This document shows, piece after piece, positions 1-12,451 of a stretch of 64,000 bases of DNA. The position numbers were made by a program, and so were the translations under genes. Numbering within the stretch: the stretch's first letter is position 1; every line of letters begins with the position of its first letter. The stretch comes from Rhynchospora pubera (lineage: Eukaryota; Streptophyta; Magnoliopsida; Poales; Cyperaceae), in the NCBI GenBank assembly GCA_028095005.1, contig CM051460.1, positions 21,747,501 to 21,811,500 of the forward strand. The letters run 5' to 3'. A model generated the notes under the pieces. It made no database searches and was not told where the DNA came from. It worked only from the letters and a program-made list of their open reading frames with translations.

Positions 1-1055
1 AGTAATGAATTCATATTTGCACTAAAAAAAATATTATGGTTTTGGTTTCATTTTTTAAACAATATTTTAATCAATGAACTTTTATTTTGTATCATATTGA
101 TCTTCGAATTTCAAATAGATATTAAGTTAATCCTTAAATTTACAGAATGAGAAAAGATAAAAGGTGTTCTATGAAATTTTCTGGAACCGTCCTAAAATTT
201 TGTGTTGCTTTGCTCCACACAAGAAGGCGAAGAGTTTCATATTCAAGATCCATCTTGAATCGATTAATTAGTATCACGTTAAGCAGAATAAAAGTATTAT
301 TATGTACCGAAACATATAAATGGATGTTCGCAAGTGAAATAATGATGATTCAAATATTTGAAGGCGCTTTAGGTAGAGAAAATAAAAATACCTTCATTTA
401 TGTAAATTTCATGATTTTTTATACTTTTTATCATTACATCTTTACTTCTTGTATTTATATCTTTTATACCTACATGTGTATATAAGAAATATGTTATAAA
501 ATGACTTATTTTTGAATTATATATTGTTTGGTTGTGTTATTTTGTTATACTTATAAAAATCCGGATAAGATGCTGAGTTGGAGAACACTGTAATGATGCC
601 ACTGCAAAATCTCTGGCATTTAATGAAACAGGACCCAGATTTTTTAACCAGGCTCTCTCAATTTCCTTGGGGAAAAAAAATAGAAAAAAAAATGTACAAG
701 CATGCCAAAAAATAAAAAAAGGACAGGATTAAAATACTGAAATTTGCAATTTATGAACAACCAAATTGAAAAGTTAAATGTTTAGGGGCCAAACGCCAAT
801 GCGAATATTGTAACCATTGTTTCCGAACATACCAAATTACCAACAAGCCAAACAAAAATTACTGAGATTTTTTTTTTTTCAGGACAATAGTCAAGGCAAA
901 AAATTACAACTTCGCTATCGGCACTTCGCTATCGGGTGAAACTTTTTTTTGCTCAAAAGGACTTGAGCTATACAGAAAGGAACCAGGAAAATTAATCAAA
1001 AACCTGTTTAAATTCCTTATAAGCCTCCCTCACTAAGTCACTATACGGCACAAAT
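1..1055. other. AT-rich non-coding stretch
   Basis: I see no supportable gene here. The open frame at 147-485 has no splice context, motif or recognisable protein and reads as chance in AT-rich DNA. The part next to 1056 is the likely 3' untranslated region of the minus-strand gene that follows. Confidence 0.5.
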
Positions 1056-1542
1056 TCATGCTCTCAACTCATGAACCAACCATGGAGGCATCAAGCTTTT
1101 TTTAACCTCCCGAATTCTCTTCAAACAAGCCTCAGCTCGTTCAATTGCACTCTCAACATTATCTTCAATCCTATCGTACATACAACGCACCTCCTTTCTT
1201 GCTTTTTTCCTTTTGAATTCTCTGTTGTGCACCGTGCCACAATCCAAGTTCCTCTTCCTATTAGATGATTCTGTCACCATGAAAAAAAAAATGCTACTTT
1301 ATACTATTTTTTGAGAAGAAACCCACGAAATGAGATCATGTCAGAAACATACCTTGTGTCGAAGTGTAGTGATTGAGGCATGGAGAAATGGGTTCTGGAG
1401 AAAGTAAGTAAGGTTCCATTTTGGGTTCAGAGATGAACAATTTAAGCTCTGTCTTTAGGTGATTGAATCGGTTTGGATGTTGATTCTCCAGTTTAATCAG
1501 CTCTTCCCGTGCGATTTCCTCTATCCACGATTCCAAAGCCAT
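1056..1542 (-). CDS. Small conserved-looking protein of unknown function (134 aa, 2 exons)
   Basis: Two exons on the minus strand, 1542-1353 and 1270-1056, joined through an 82-bp GT-AG intron (donor AAG|GTATGT, acceptor GACAG). The phase-1 junction rebuilds a Glu codon and leaves one open frame of 134 aa plus stop. The start is the first Met that opens the acidic helix MALESWIEEIAREEL. Residues 1-40 look amphipathic and acidic-basic. The second exon begins with a basic stretch (SSNRKRN, later FKRKKARKE) that could be a nuclear localisation signal. It ends in a helix rich in Glu, Arg and Lys (residues about 95-125) that could be a short coiled coil. I do not recognise a named family. The splice sites and the even protein character of both exons make it a credible gene; the function is open. 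Confidence 0.7.
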
Positions 1543-3006
1543 AAAGGCAGGTTCAAAGCAACAAAAAGGAGACAATTTTGTAAAGAACAGAGTTGTAACA
1601 AAAAGGTCACATAAAAGAGGAGACAGTGGTTCTAAGGCAACAAGTGATGATTTGAAGCTTGTTAGCAGAAAAAGTTGTTTTCTTTCGAGAAGGTTAATAG
1701 AAAAACAATATTTAAAACTTAAAACAGGGGAATGAAAAGATTTGACAAGACAGAAGGTAGTGGGAAACGGAAGGAAGAGACGGGACAAAAGCTTGGAAAG
1801 CGCGCTCTTCTTCTTTTCTTCGCTTAGGAGGAATGTTCTTGGATGCACTTTTTGCCAAAGAACTAGTGGGTTCTTTCCGACTGAATGTGGGTCCCGCTTT
1901 TCAGTGGGAACCAAATAGTTGGATGGGTGCAGATAATCCGAACTAGAGAGAGCATTCTTTTTCTTTTTTTTAATAATAAAAAGGCTCGTAAGCCAAGAGA
2001 GAGCATTCAATGTACGTCTTGTCAGGCGGCTCAGAATCAGAGTTGCACATCTTTTTGTGCATGTTCAACTGAGATTCTGAGGCGTGTCTTTTCTTCATCT
2101 ATAAGTGAAGTAGTTCTTATGGGTGAATAAACAAATTTTCTGCATTTTTGTTGCAATTTATGAGAAAAGATCGAACAAAGACCAATCATGATGCAGGATT
2201 AATTTACATTTACCAATTCTAAATTTTGTAAGATAGTATTTCATGGACTTGAGATTCCAACGATAAATTTTCAGAACAATAATAATAACAGCTTAAACGA
2301 ATTCAGTATAAGTGCACAACGGAAAATTGTGTTTCAACAACATACTAGCTTGAAATTCAGCTTACGCATACAAATCCAGAACTCCCATTTCCTTTTTCCA
2401 ACCAGCACTACAAACATACATTCACATCAACTGTGCACCTTCAATTTCTTCCCAAAAAAAAAAATAATAACCTGTGCTCCTTCTAAATATATTTTGTGCA
2501 CGCTAAGCAGCCGAATAATCAATGCAAAATGAGTAACACAACAACACTAGCTAATGTAACAGCATCACATAATGTAAATTCAAATTTCCAAATCTAAGAA
2601 ACACCTTATTAAGTGCCCACGTTGGTCGAGAATGACACAAATGAGATAGGGAAATTAAAATTTATCAATCCAAATTCTGGTCTAAGAATTTTCCTCTTTT
2701 TTAATTTACTGGCCCGGTAATGTGTGTTTCCAATTGATATTTCAGTGGGGCGACATCTAGCAACTGAACACTAATCACAAGTTACTTTGCTAAAAAAACA
2801 TTTGAATGCACTTAAATGCCAATATAAACCAACCACCGACCAACAGAAATTCATCCAAATAAAGCAAGACTAAAAAAATAACAAAATATAACAGGAGATT
2901 AAAAGAACTCCTTCCTTTTGACATAATTCATAAAACCCTGGTTTTCAGCAATATTCACAATGCTTGACGTATGCTCCTGTTTGCATTTCTTCAAAAGAAC
3001 TGCTGT
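1543..3006. other. Intergenic region with no recognised gene
   Basis: It holds the promoter side of the 134-aa gene and the 3' side of the TTC1-like gene. Short open frames at 1885-2130 and 2329-2532 have no recognisable content. No repeat structure stands out. Confidence 0.4.
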
Positions 3007-4740
3007 TTAACGCTGGAATTGGATGGAATAGGAACCTGTGTTAGGATCCTTCACAGCCTTGAAATTGTCAACACTCATTCCAAATCGTCCCAGCACTGAA
3101 TTTCCCAAGTCTTTTAGCTTCCCTGCAACAAAAACCAGATTTGCTTGTTCATTATTTCAAAAAGTAAATGCCAAGGAATAGGAAATGTCTCCCCATGATT
3201 TCATTTGTAGATTGCGTGCAAAAACAGTATGAACTACAGAAAAGGTATCAAATTTAAGTTGAGCCCATTGACATAAGTGATTATATTAATCCTTCTCTAA
3301 TGACTGAGGACCTCTGGTTTAGCTTAGAAATGAACTGATAAACATAATAAAAGAATAAAAAATTTTGAAAACAAATCATTCTTCTTAGTTCTGTTCAAGT
3401 AAATACTTGAGAGTCAGAGATTTGGTATCACATATAGAATAAAACTATTACCTCAGAAGACAATGGTTACCATTTGCATCTTTGTCCTCTAATAATTCAT
3501 ACATCATTTTATAAAGTGCAAAGGAAATTACAAAGAGTGAGCTGTACCTATCATTTCTTCCTTCATCTTTTCTCTTTTCTCAGCTGCTAGAGGCTCAAGC
3601 CGTCGCAGTGCTCTACTTGCCTGTTCATTTGAAGGATCCAGTTCGGCAATCTTCTTCATATCTAACAATCAATTTTAAGTCAGAAAATACACCAATCTTA
3701 TTTCCTGCTTTAGTCCTTTAAGTTACAGAGTTACTCTTTTGGCCCTAGATATTCTAATAATTGCCACTTACGTGTATGCTAGTGTAATTCAGTCAGAATG
3801 GACATGGTAAGAGGCTACTTTTGACAGAATACTATCCTGCTAAAATAATGACACAGGAGACACCAGGAACCCAATAAATTTCCCATTAAAATTGACTACA
3901 TCTGATGGTAGGGAGCATTGCACCAAGGAACAGGTACCAAATTTACTCTTACACAATTTGACCAGAAGGAACTAAACAGTACAGAAAGACAAATACAATA
4001 GAGGTCAATTATTTTACCAGAAATAGCTTCATCATAGTGTTCGAGCTTTTCATGTGCCTCTGCCCTTCTAAGAAGTGCTTTTAAGTAAGAAGGATTCAAT
4101 TCCAGTGCTTTTGTGCACTCTTTGATGGTCTCCTCATACTTCCCCTATTAATAGAAGAGAAATGTTAAACCTGGTTTTGTCAAACAAAATATTTTTCTGG
4201 TATAAATAAAATCAAACCAGATCACATTTTAAGCTCACCAACTTAGAGAAGCATATGGCGCGGTTTGCATGGCACATCGACTGAATCTCCTCTGAGGAAG
4301 GTATCTCAGAAGCAATTTCCAGAGCGCGTTCGTACTGCGCCAGCGCTTCCTCGTACTGCCCGGCACTGAATAACTGGTTTCCTTGCGCTTTTGCATCATT
4401 AGCTTGACCTTTTGCTCTCTGAAAAGAATCAGAGACAAGATAAGATCAACTTATCCTTATACCAGTAACCATACAAACTAATAATAAAGTTAATAATTAG
4501 CTTCCTACAAATTCACATAAAATTAACCTGATTCATAGAGAAAACGAAAGAAACCAACAAAAATAAAAGGGGTAATCTGACCTCGAGGAGTTGCTCCTCG
4601 GTCAAGGCATCCTCAAACTCATCGCCGCTTCCGGATCCTTCATCCTCGGCGGATCCTGAGGGCGTGGGATCCGCTACGGTCTCCTTTGGAGAAGGTTCCG
4701 CTACGGATTCGGGTTCAGGCTCATGCTCGATGACAACCAT
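3007..4740 (-). CDS. TTC1: TTC1-like tetratricopeptide repeat protein (231 aa, 5 exons)
   Basis: Five exons on the minus strand: 4740-4582, 4418-4239, 4144-4018, 3661-3548 and 3122-3007. All junctions are GT-AG and the sum is 696 nt, 231 aa plus stop. Residues 1-50 are an acidic, disordered leader. Exons 2 to 4 encode three TPR helix pairs, read from AKAQGNQLFSAGQYEEALAQ, GKYEETIKECTKALELNPSY and AEAHEKLEHYDEAIS. The C-terminus carries the GNSVLGRFGMS segment and ends near the GSYSIQF signature that I associate with the animal TTC1 tail. TPR proteins of this kind are cytosolic co-chaperone adaptors; human TTC1 binds Hsp90 and G-alpha subunits, and the plant role is inferred. It is shorter than human TTC1, mainly in the acidic leader. 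The start is the first Met, since there is no better in-frame choice upstream of the donor. The assignment to TTC1 rests on the tail as well as the TPRs. Confidence 0.9.
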
Positions 4741-5852
4741 ATCTAATGAGATTCGACCAAGAAAGAGGATTGGAGGAAGAAAATACAACAGAATAATGGG
4801 TATGTTGTGTTGTTAGTCTAGTCTTTGCCAAGGGGTTTTGGAGAAGCTTCTAGAGTTGAGACTCTGGAGAGAACAGAAAGAAACCAGCGTGCCCAATAGG
4901 CAAAGGATCGAACGAGGGGATCGTGGAAACTAATTAATCAGTTCTTCAGTAAAATCGGTAAATGAGTACGTAAAGTTCCCTAAACTATGCGTTTTATTTT
5001 ATTCAACTGGTTTATCTAATCACATAGCACAATCGGTTTTTATGATTTTCTTTTTTTTTATAATGAGGATTGTTAAAATGCTACAAATGAGGAATTGTGG
5101 AACACATTTAGTTTTGAAATTTTATGCTTTTGATGATCGATAATTACCGGAGGGCTCAAAACTTATTAAATCCATAATTTCTAAATTTTAGAAAATTAAT
5201 AAAGAATTTCCAAAAAGGTAAAATATTCGTCTGCTATAAACTTTTTATACGAGGATAAGAAAAAAAATTGAGCGATTTCATTTGAGACGTAAAATTTGAG
5301 AATGTTTGTTTAGCCTAATTATTTTGCTATTAGCTCAAACAAAACACCTTTGGCAATAAAACCACTAATTTGTTTTGCTGCATCACTTTGTATTACTGCA
5401 GTTGATTCTACGCCGATGCAAATAAAAAAAATCGGAAGTTTGAAGCCATCACTTGATGCAATCAATTTGATGAAAACAGAAGCTCCGAAATTTATTTGAT
5501 TTTTTTTTCTGAAAATTTCAGAGATCAGAATTTCAATTATTTTATTGTGCACAAATGAAAAAGCTTAATTGTGGAGAACATTTCCCTAATGCAATATTTT
5601 TTTAGAGAACTTGCCAGTAGCTGCCAAGGCGTTTCCCTAATGTAATCTTTAAAGGCAACAATAACCAAATGAAGAGAAGATTATGTGCAAGAAAATTAAA
5701 TCAACCTTAAAGTGATCAAATTTTTAGCCCACATGCAACATATATAAATAATTCAATCCATAAACTGCATGATTTGGCAATTAACAACATAGAGAAATAA
5801 CCATTGCCAACAATAGCGAGTACTCAAATTACATGACACAGCAATAAACAAC
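4741..5852. other. Intergenic region between the TTC1-like gene and YLS8
   Basis: The first 150 bp hold the promoter and leader of the TTC1-like gene. The remainder is AT-rich. A 77-codon minus-strand frame at 5319-5552 has even amino-acid use (LIASSDGFKLPIFFICIG) and might be an exon relic. I found no partner exon, so it is not called as a gene. Confidence 0.4.
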
Positions 5853-7028
5853 TTAGTAGCGGTACTTGGTAGAGTAATCTTTAGGTGCAATAACGAGACC
5901 ACGGCCTTTGCGGGCACCTCTGTACACAGTCTCAACTATGTCAACGAACTCCTGCTTGTCTTTGAGTGCCCAGTTGATCTTGTTGTTGTTACCAGTTCCC
6001 AAATCAATCATGATGTGCTTGTTCCTGAAGAAAAACATGACCGTAGATGGGTCATACAGCTCGTACATGGTGTTGAAATCTGGCACTTCAGTAATGTCTA
6101 CGAGGTATATCACAGCAAAATTCTTTATGGTTTCTGCAACTGATGATAACACTTCATCCATCTACAAAGAAGTTTTTCTTTAGTCAAAGACTTGAAATAA
6201 GTCCAAACTATTGCTAATTATCGACATAAAGTAACACTTGAATTGTTTGTGCCTGACACAAGATGGCGACACAAAAAAAACAAAGGAGAGGACTAACCCT
6301 GTGGCACACATACCAGCATCACATATACTGGTTAATAGCATGAAGGGAGAGAATATAATGTGTGGAAGAAGATCAATCATTACTGTGGTTCCAGTAATAG
6401 AATCATCTCATATCTCATAGATGAACAAGCAATTTAATTTTAATTGCCACAAATGACCATACCTATACACATTTGTTGGTACTGGTATAAAAATACAATT
6501 TATGTCTGGAAGAGAATCAATTATAACTCTGGTATCAGTAAAAGAACAATCTCATAGCAGAAGCTATTTTTTCAAGTGTAATCTAGAAAGGCCAGTAGTA
6601 AACAAAAGTACACCAAGCAGAAAGTAAAGCTAAGCAATGATGCTACTAGTTGATCAAAACCTGAATCAAATACCGGGTTGGTGCCACAGCAAACAAAAAG
6701 GGACGGCGAACGAGAATTATTAGCACCATCAACAACAACCAAAAACCCTAATTTATCCAAATTACTGCCGACATCAAGCTAGAATTAACCAATCCAAGGT
6801 AATTTCAAAGGAATCAAATAAACAAACAATTTCTACATCAATCCTAGGGTTTCTTGAACAGTAGATAACTAACTAGAGAAATGTTTTGAGAGAGAGAGAG
6901 AGAGAGACCTGCATGCAAGTCTCGTCCCAGTCATGGCCGAAGCGGATGATGACGAGGCGCTCCTCCTCCGCCAAGATAGCCTGATCCACGGCCCATCCGG
7001 AGTGCAGATGTGGCAACAGGTACGACAT
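5853..7028 (-). CDS. YLS8: YLS8/DIM1, U5 snRNP thioredoxin-like protein (142 aa, 2 exons)
   Basis: Exon 1 is 7028-6909 (40 codons, MSYLLPHLHSGWAVDQAIL) and exon 2 is 6161-5853, across a 747-bp intron with donor CAG|GTCTCT and acceptor TTTGTAG. The joined frame is exactly 142 aa, the invariant length of the DIM1/TXNL4A family. The family is a thioredoxin-fold component of the U5 and U4/U6.U5 snRNP, essential for pre-mRNA splicing and acting in the nucleus. Visible family marks are RFGHDWDETCMQMDEVL, VDITEVPDFN, MFFFRNKHIMIDLGTGNNNK and the KDYSTKYRY end. An (AG)n run lies directly inside the intron next to the donor. The gene looks intact, and conservation this strong leaves little doubt. Confidence 0.97.
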
Positions 7029-7143
7029 CTCCTCTCTTCGCTCTCTTCTTTCCCTCCTCTCGCGCTTGGAACGGATCGACCGGATTAAAATTTAATTTAA
7101 AAGTTTAGAATTGATCGGAGAATCAAACCCCAGCCGCAGCCAG

Positions 7144-7567
7144 GACTAAAATCCTCTACAGCCTTTTTTTGACTGCTCCATACAGTCTTTTCTTCTTTTT
7201 TTTAATATTTCAAAATTTAAAAATTCAAATGGAGAATCCAAACCGTTGAACTTGTTAAATTTTACCGGCGATGCGTTTTCATATAAATTTTATAAAATTT
7301 GAAGTCGATTTGATACTTGATTAAGTGACATAATTATGAACGTATTAGAATTAATCTAACCAGATTCGTTCATTTGTTGGCCTCTCGATCTAGTATCAAA
7401 TCAACTTCAAATTTTATAAAATTTATATGAAAACGAATCGCCGGTAAAATTTAACAAGTTCAACGGTTTAAATTTTACATTTGAATTTTTAAATTTTAAA
7501 ATATTAAATAAAAAAGAAAATGACTGCTTGGAGCAGTAAAAAAAAAAGACTGTCGAGGATTTCATTT
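7144..7567. mobile_element. Foldback MITE, Mutator-like, 424 bp
   Basis: Two arms of about 165 bp are inverted copies of each other (about 7150-7312 and 7396-7563). Together they form a nearly continuous palindrome around a short spacer. The ends read AAAATCCTCTACAG and, on the other strand, GAAATCCTCGACAG. Flanking CGCAGCCAG (7135-7143) and CGCAGCGAG (7568-7576) match at 8 of 9 bases, as expected of an aged 9-bp Mutator-type duplication. It lies just upstream of the YLS8 leader, so it may affect that promoter. No coding capacity. Confidence 0.7.
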
Positions 7568-8419
7568 CGCAGCGAGAGGCCGACTCCAATAATGTCGCGT
7601 GAACCTCAGGCGCAACTAGTGTAGATCCTCTCCAGTTTCGATAACTGGCGAGATCGTTTCACCCAAGGCTATGACAAGTTGACAACGTTGATGCTATCCT
7701 ATCTATTTAATAACTGGCGAGGATTATCAAAAGGTCCAGAAGGTGTACAATGGGGCCCACACTTCGGAAGACTCTAGATCAAAAGTCCTCGTAAATATAT
7801 TAGTCCATGGGCCTTATTTTGTGAAAACAAAGAATAGAAGGACGGTCCAAGGTGATAAAATATATATCTCCGGCTTAAAAACGGAGCTGATAAGTGCAAT
7901 CAAGCTCTAAAACAATCAAGCAATCAGAACTATTTTTTGCAAATTTCACTTTCGGAAAATGGAAACGCGCTGCCTGTGAAACGCGTTTGCTCCTCTCTGT
8001 TCGCGCACCCCTCACCCCTCCTCACTCTCACCCCGCGTCACCCCCCTCACGAAGGCCTCACCCTCGTCTCCCTCACCCCCCTCACGAGGGCCTCACAGTC
8101 TCACCTCTCTTCGAGTTCTCTTCTCTGGGCATGATTTGACCAAATCGCGGAAGATCGAAGGTCCAGATTCATTCGACCACTCTCAGAGAGATTGTTATAC
8201 AGAAGGTAAAGTTAGAATTAGACAATAGCAACATTCTTGGCCTTCAGAAGGATTCGGAGAATCTGGATTCTTTTTCTGATGGCAATTTAGTAAATAAGTG
8301 CTCGACTCAGGAACAAGGATGCACATTCTGAAATCAGCTGAACCTCTTATTGAAGAAGAGCCAATAAAACCCTGGATTTCTCTCAAACGAAATGTAAAGA
8401 ACATCAAGTTAGTCCACAT
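7568..8419. other. Non-coding region with pyrimidine-rich segment
   Basis: From about 7985 to 8115 the plus strand is rich in CT and CACCCC, with short internal repeats (CCCCCCTCACGA and similar). Open frames here are products of this composition. It may belong, with the tandem array and purine block that follow, to one non-autonomous element of about 1.6 kb, but I could not find clean ends. Confidence 0.35.
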
Positions 8420-9045
8420 TAGAAATGAATATTATTTACTCCCTCACTTGTATTAAATACTCTATTACTACTAATTATTTACTCCCTTATAGTTTTTTAG
8501 TTACTCCCAAGCAACAATAGAATCAGTTCTAAATGTTATTTAATCCCTTATACATATTAGATACTCCTTTCATACCAGTTATTTACTCCCTTATAGTTAT
8601 TTAGTTACTCTCAAACAATAGCAGAATCAGATATGAATATTATGTACTCCCTTACTTGTATTAAATAATCTCTTACTACTACTTATTTACTCCCTTATAG
8701 CTATTTAGTTACTTCCAAACAACAGTGGAATTAGTTTTGAATGTTATTTACTCCCTCATATATATTAGATACTCCTTTAATACTAGTTATTTACTCACTT
8801 ATAGTTATTTAGTTACTCCCAAACAACAACAGAATCAGATATGAATATTATTTACTCCGTTGTATCTATTATTTACTCCCTTATACTGATCAATTTTCTC
8901 CCTTATAGTAATTTAGTTACTCCCAAAAAACAGCAGAATCAGATATAAATATTATTTACTCCCTTATACATATTACATACTCCCTTATACTGATTAATAT
9001 CATCCCTTATAATAATTTATTTACTCTCAAGTTGTAACAGAACTA
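8420..9045. repeat. Minisatellite array, about six units of roughly 104 bp
   Basis: The phrases TTTACTCCCTTATAG, TTAGTTACTCCCAAACAACA and GCAGAATCAGATATGAAT recur with spacings of about 100-107 bp. GAATCAG-type anchors fall near 8520, 8627, 8728, 8832 and 8935. Units alternate in the words after the anchor (TTCTAAATG or TTTTGAATG against ATATGAATA), so the first four form two dimers. No coding potential. Confidence 0.8.
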
Positions 9046-9114
9046 GATCTAAACCTCTTTTCTCTTCTTATCCTTCTTTATTTCTACTTCTTTCTTCCTC
9101 AACCAGATCTGATC

Positions 9115-9440
9115 GGTATAGGAGAGGGAGCAGTGAGGGGAGGCGGAGGTGGAGGTGAGGAGAAGGAGAGTCTGAGGTGAGATGGAGGCAGATGTGAGGC
9201 GGAGGAGAGGTGAGGCTGAGCCGGAAGAGAGGTGAGGCGGAGGAGAGGGAGAATCGAAAGAGAGGGAGATGAGAGTAGAGGCGGAGGAGAGGGCAGGGGA
9301 GAAGTGAAGGGAGGCGCGTGGGGGCAAGGGGGGCGGAGGGGAGTCGCTGGACGAGGGCGCGAATAGAGGGGTAAAGTGAGGGAGGAGGAGCACGAACAGA
9401 GAGAGGGAGAGAAAAGAAGGGAGGAGCGGACGCTTGATTG
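9115..9440. repeat. Purine-rich low-complexity block
   Basis: The plus strand is nearly all G and A with units such as GGAGGAGAGG and GTGAGGCGGAG. Long minus-strand open frames (9049-9453) are Pro/Ser/Leu-rich translations of this composition and are not believed to be genes. Confidence 0.7.
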
Positions 9441-11885
9441 TGTGATTGCACAAGAGTATGATTACTCTAAGTAATTCCCGCTTAAAAATGAGGCTTGTAT
9501 GATATGATATATCCAGTTATTATAACTGTCATCTAAATAAACCATCCTGTCATCGCTCCTGCCGTGTGTTATAAATATTCAGTTTAATAATAAGAAGTGT
9601 TCGGTTTAATATGTAAGAATCGTACTAGAGTCAGAGTCGCGCGTGGTCAAGAGATGCGCTAGGAGGTAGGAGTATAATCGGAAAAAAAATAATTTGAACC
9701 GGATCGGTTCATTTCCGATTCTAATTTTTTCATGTGTTTTTTTGTCTGGTTCGTAACCACTTCGCTTAGTTTTTTTTCTTATAACAATTATATTTTTATT
9801 GCAACTAACTGAATATTTATATTTAAATAACTGAACATTTATACTTATTAAACTGAACATTTATACTTACTAAACTAAATATTTATACTTAATAAAATAA
9901 ACATGTTTGCTCATAATATTTATATTTTCTATTGCAACTAACTGAACATTTGTATTGACCAAACTGAACTTTTTGCAGCGCGATGGCGCAGATGATAATT
10001 AGTGTGATGGCACTAATCAATTTCCTGATATATCTATATTGCCGATTATTTTTTTTTAAATAAAGTTTTTGAAGATAAATTAGGTCAAACCTCCCAACTT
10101 ATTTTTAAATTAAATGTCTATAAAAGACCTTTCAATCGGATTTTGAACCTACGACCTCTCACTAGACCAAAAGCTGGTTCTTTTTTTTTTAAATAAAGTT
10201 ATTTGTTTGCTTTGTTGTTGTTGTTGTAAAAATTAAAGTTATTTATTTAAATATTGTGTGGAATTTATATTCCTCTTCTATTTCTCTAAAAAATTTTATA
10301 TGCGATAATAAATGTATTAAATTGAGATCCGCAATTTCTCTCAAGCAACTAAGTCTACATGAACCCACCCTAAGAGCCAGACATCTTGATCATCTACTTA
10401 AGAAATATGAAATAATACACGTACATTATAAGAAAATTTAAAATTAACTACATGAAGTATCCCTAAGTTTGCTTTTAGTTTTATCTCCACATCCAATAAA
10501 TAAACACGTTTTCTTTAAATAAACGATAATGTCACCGATCATTTGCATGGGACTCCTGCATTTTTAGGTTTGGCGATTAAATATGTACTTTTCCATTGCT
10601 TTCTTCTTACAAGAAAGAATAAGAGACAATTATTCTTTTAAAAAAATATATATCCATGAAAGATTTTTCTGCAGAGTTAGAATCTGCAACATTTTAATCA
10701 AGATGTATTGTCATCTACCACAAGACTAATGACTGATTCAAACCAATAGTCTTTATCTTATTAGTCAAAAAAGTTAACTGTAATATTTGCAAGTTATCAA
10801 ATTAGATGCAACAAATAATAGAATCTGTAAATAAAATCCTCAAAACCTCGTATAGGTTGGTTGTTGACTATCTCGACCAACTCTTAACCAATCCAGTTCC
10901 ATGAATGAGAATATAAGAATTATTAAAGAGTATTATATACAGTCTAGCTTCATGAATGGGAATATAAGAATGATTAAACTACAAAAAATATGAAGCTTCT
11001 TTGCCAAAGCAGTTAACCACTGTTGCTCTGATCCGATCCGCTATATTGTTAAATAGGCTTGTTGAGAATTTGCAAATGAATTGACTATCCGTTAAACAAT
11101 CTTAAAAATATAAATAATTGAATTATATCCGTCAAGAAATCATAATAATTTGATCCATTATTTCAAATTTTAACTATAATAAACATTTTTGTCGACTGTC
11201 ATATTTTTTAAATGAATCTGATTCTCAATACATATCTTATCCAGTATGATATGAGAAATGGTTAAATTAAATAATATCAGTGGCTAAATGGTTGACGTGC
11301 TTATGCAATCAAGTTTGAATTAGATATAAGAACAGAGACAGTACAAAAAAAGAAAGTTTCAAGTGGTACTATCTAGAGGGCTACCTCAACTACTAAAACA
11401 AACAAGTAATCTACCAATTGGGACACCCAACCGTCCAGCTTAAATAAAACATAAAAAAAAGCAAAAATTTAAACCAAAGAGTTCTTACTGGGTTTCAGAG
11501 CATGATACACCCAACTAAAGGTCTAATTGCGTGAGGGTGTCAATATTGCATGATATTTACTCCTGAATAGGAATTTTCTGTGGCAATCTTCGTGGACGAT
11601 ACAATACAACCATTTAGCTATATATGCTCCTAATTTGAATTTTCCAAAATAGCTGCAGAAATCACAATGCATCAAATTTGATAAGTGTGCATCGTTCAAT
11701 GTTCAAGTATGGATTTAAATTTTTGAATAGTCAAGAGTGTATGAAATGCCAAAAATAATAAAGAGCCTGATTGGTGAGTAAACCAAATAAGAAAGCATCT
11801 TCTTGCAATAAGAATGACCAGTAGTGCATGGACTGCAATAGTCAAATGTGCATCCTAGGATGCATGACAAGTTTATGGGTCTGTT
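9441..11885. other. AT-rich intergenic region left of the CACTA element
   Basis: No gene recognised. Repeated ACTGAACATTTATACTTA-type words occur at 9820-9970. A SINE-like segment at about 10060-10185 is listed separately. The rest is unique-looking AT-rich DNA. Confidence 0.4.
10060..10185 (-). mobile_element. SINE-like fragment, tRNA-derived
   Basis: On the minus strand the segment opens with CCAGCTTTTGGTCTAGTGAG and a Pol III B-box-like GGTTCAAAATCC. It ends in the words TTGGGAGGTTTGACC, TAATTTATCTTC and an A-rich tail. The same 3' words recur at 33670-33710 and 36515-36552, which supports a dispersed short retroposon. The A box is poor, so this copy is probably decayed. Confidence 0.45.
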
Positions 11886-11888
11886 TAT
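11886..11888. repeat. CACTA target-site duplication, left (TAT)
   Basis: TAT directly before CACTGCGCC. The same three bases follow the right end at 32632-32634. CACTA elements make 3-bp duplications. Confidence 0.85.
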
Positions 11889-12258
11889 CACTGCGCCATA
11901 TTATTTTTTTAGTACCGGTTTATTATGAATCTTTAGTATCGGTTTTGCAGTGGTACTAATAATAGGGGGTGCTAAAGATATTTAAAAACCGGTACTAAAT
12001 AGGCGGTACTGAAGACAGGGCCCAATTTGCGGGGGAAACCAGCAGCTAACATTAGTACCGGTTTTTTAATAAAAACCGGTACTAAAAATAATACTTTTAG
12101 TACCGGTTTTTATTTAAAAACCGGTACTAATGTTAGCAAACTGTTTTATTTTAAAAATTTAAAAAATTTTGGTATCATTAGTACCGGTTTTTAGTCTAAA
12201 AACCGGTACTAAATATCTCTTTAGTACCGGTTTATTATTAAAAACCGGTACTAATAAT
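11889..12258. repeat. Left subterminal palindrome array of the CACTA element
   Basis: At least three hairpins of the form TTAGTACCGGTTTTT, short loop, AAAAACCGGTACTAA lie here (about 12050-12130 and 12178-12253, with degenerate copies at 11909-12010). In En/Spm, subterminal repeats bind the element's own DNA-binding protein (TNPA) and bring the ends together; the same role is inferred here. The array lies downstream of the minus-strand Ulp1 gene's stop. Confidence 0.85.
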
Positions 12259-12451
12259 AATCAATATAAAAAAAAAATATTTTTGTTTCTGGGGCTAGCG
12301 CCATTTTTGCTAGCCATCAAATAAGAATACCGATATGTACCAACAATTTACATATCACATGCATCATACACACAATAATAATTATCAAATCACATGCAAA
12401 TTAACATTTATCATAACATCTAATATATTAATATCACAAATTTTGTAGTCA

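Noticed and set aside
147..485. 112-codon plus-strand frame
   Set aside because: No recognisable protein or splice context; stop-free by chance in AT-rich DNA, with a hydrophobic Phe/Tyr/Ile tail.
9049..9453. Two minus-strand frames of 127 and 134 codons
   Set aside because: Low-complexity Pro/Ser/Leu translation of the purine-rich block; overlapping frames are equally open.
7871..9490. A single transposon with ends GGCTTAAAAACGGAG and CGCTTAAAAATGAG
   Set aside because: The two words are in direct, not inverted, orientation, and no flanking duplication was found.
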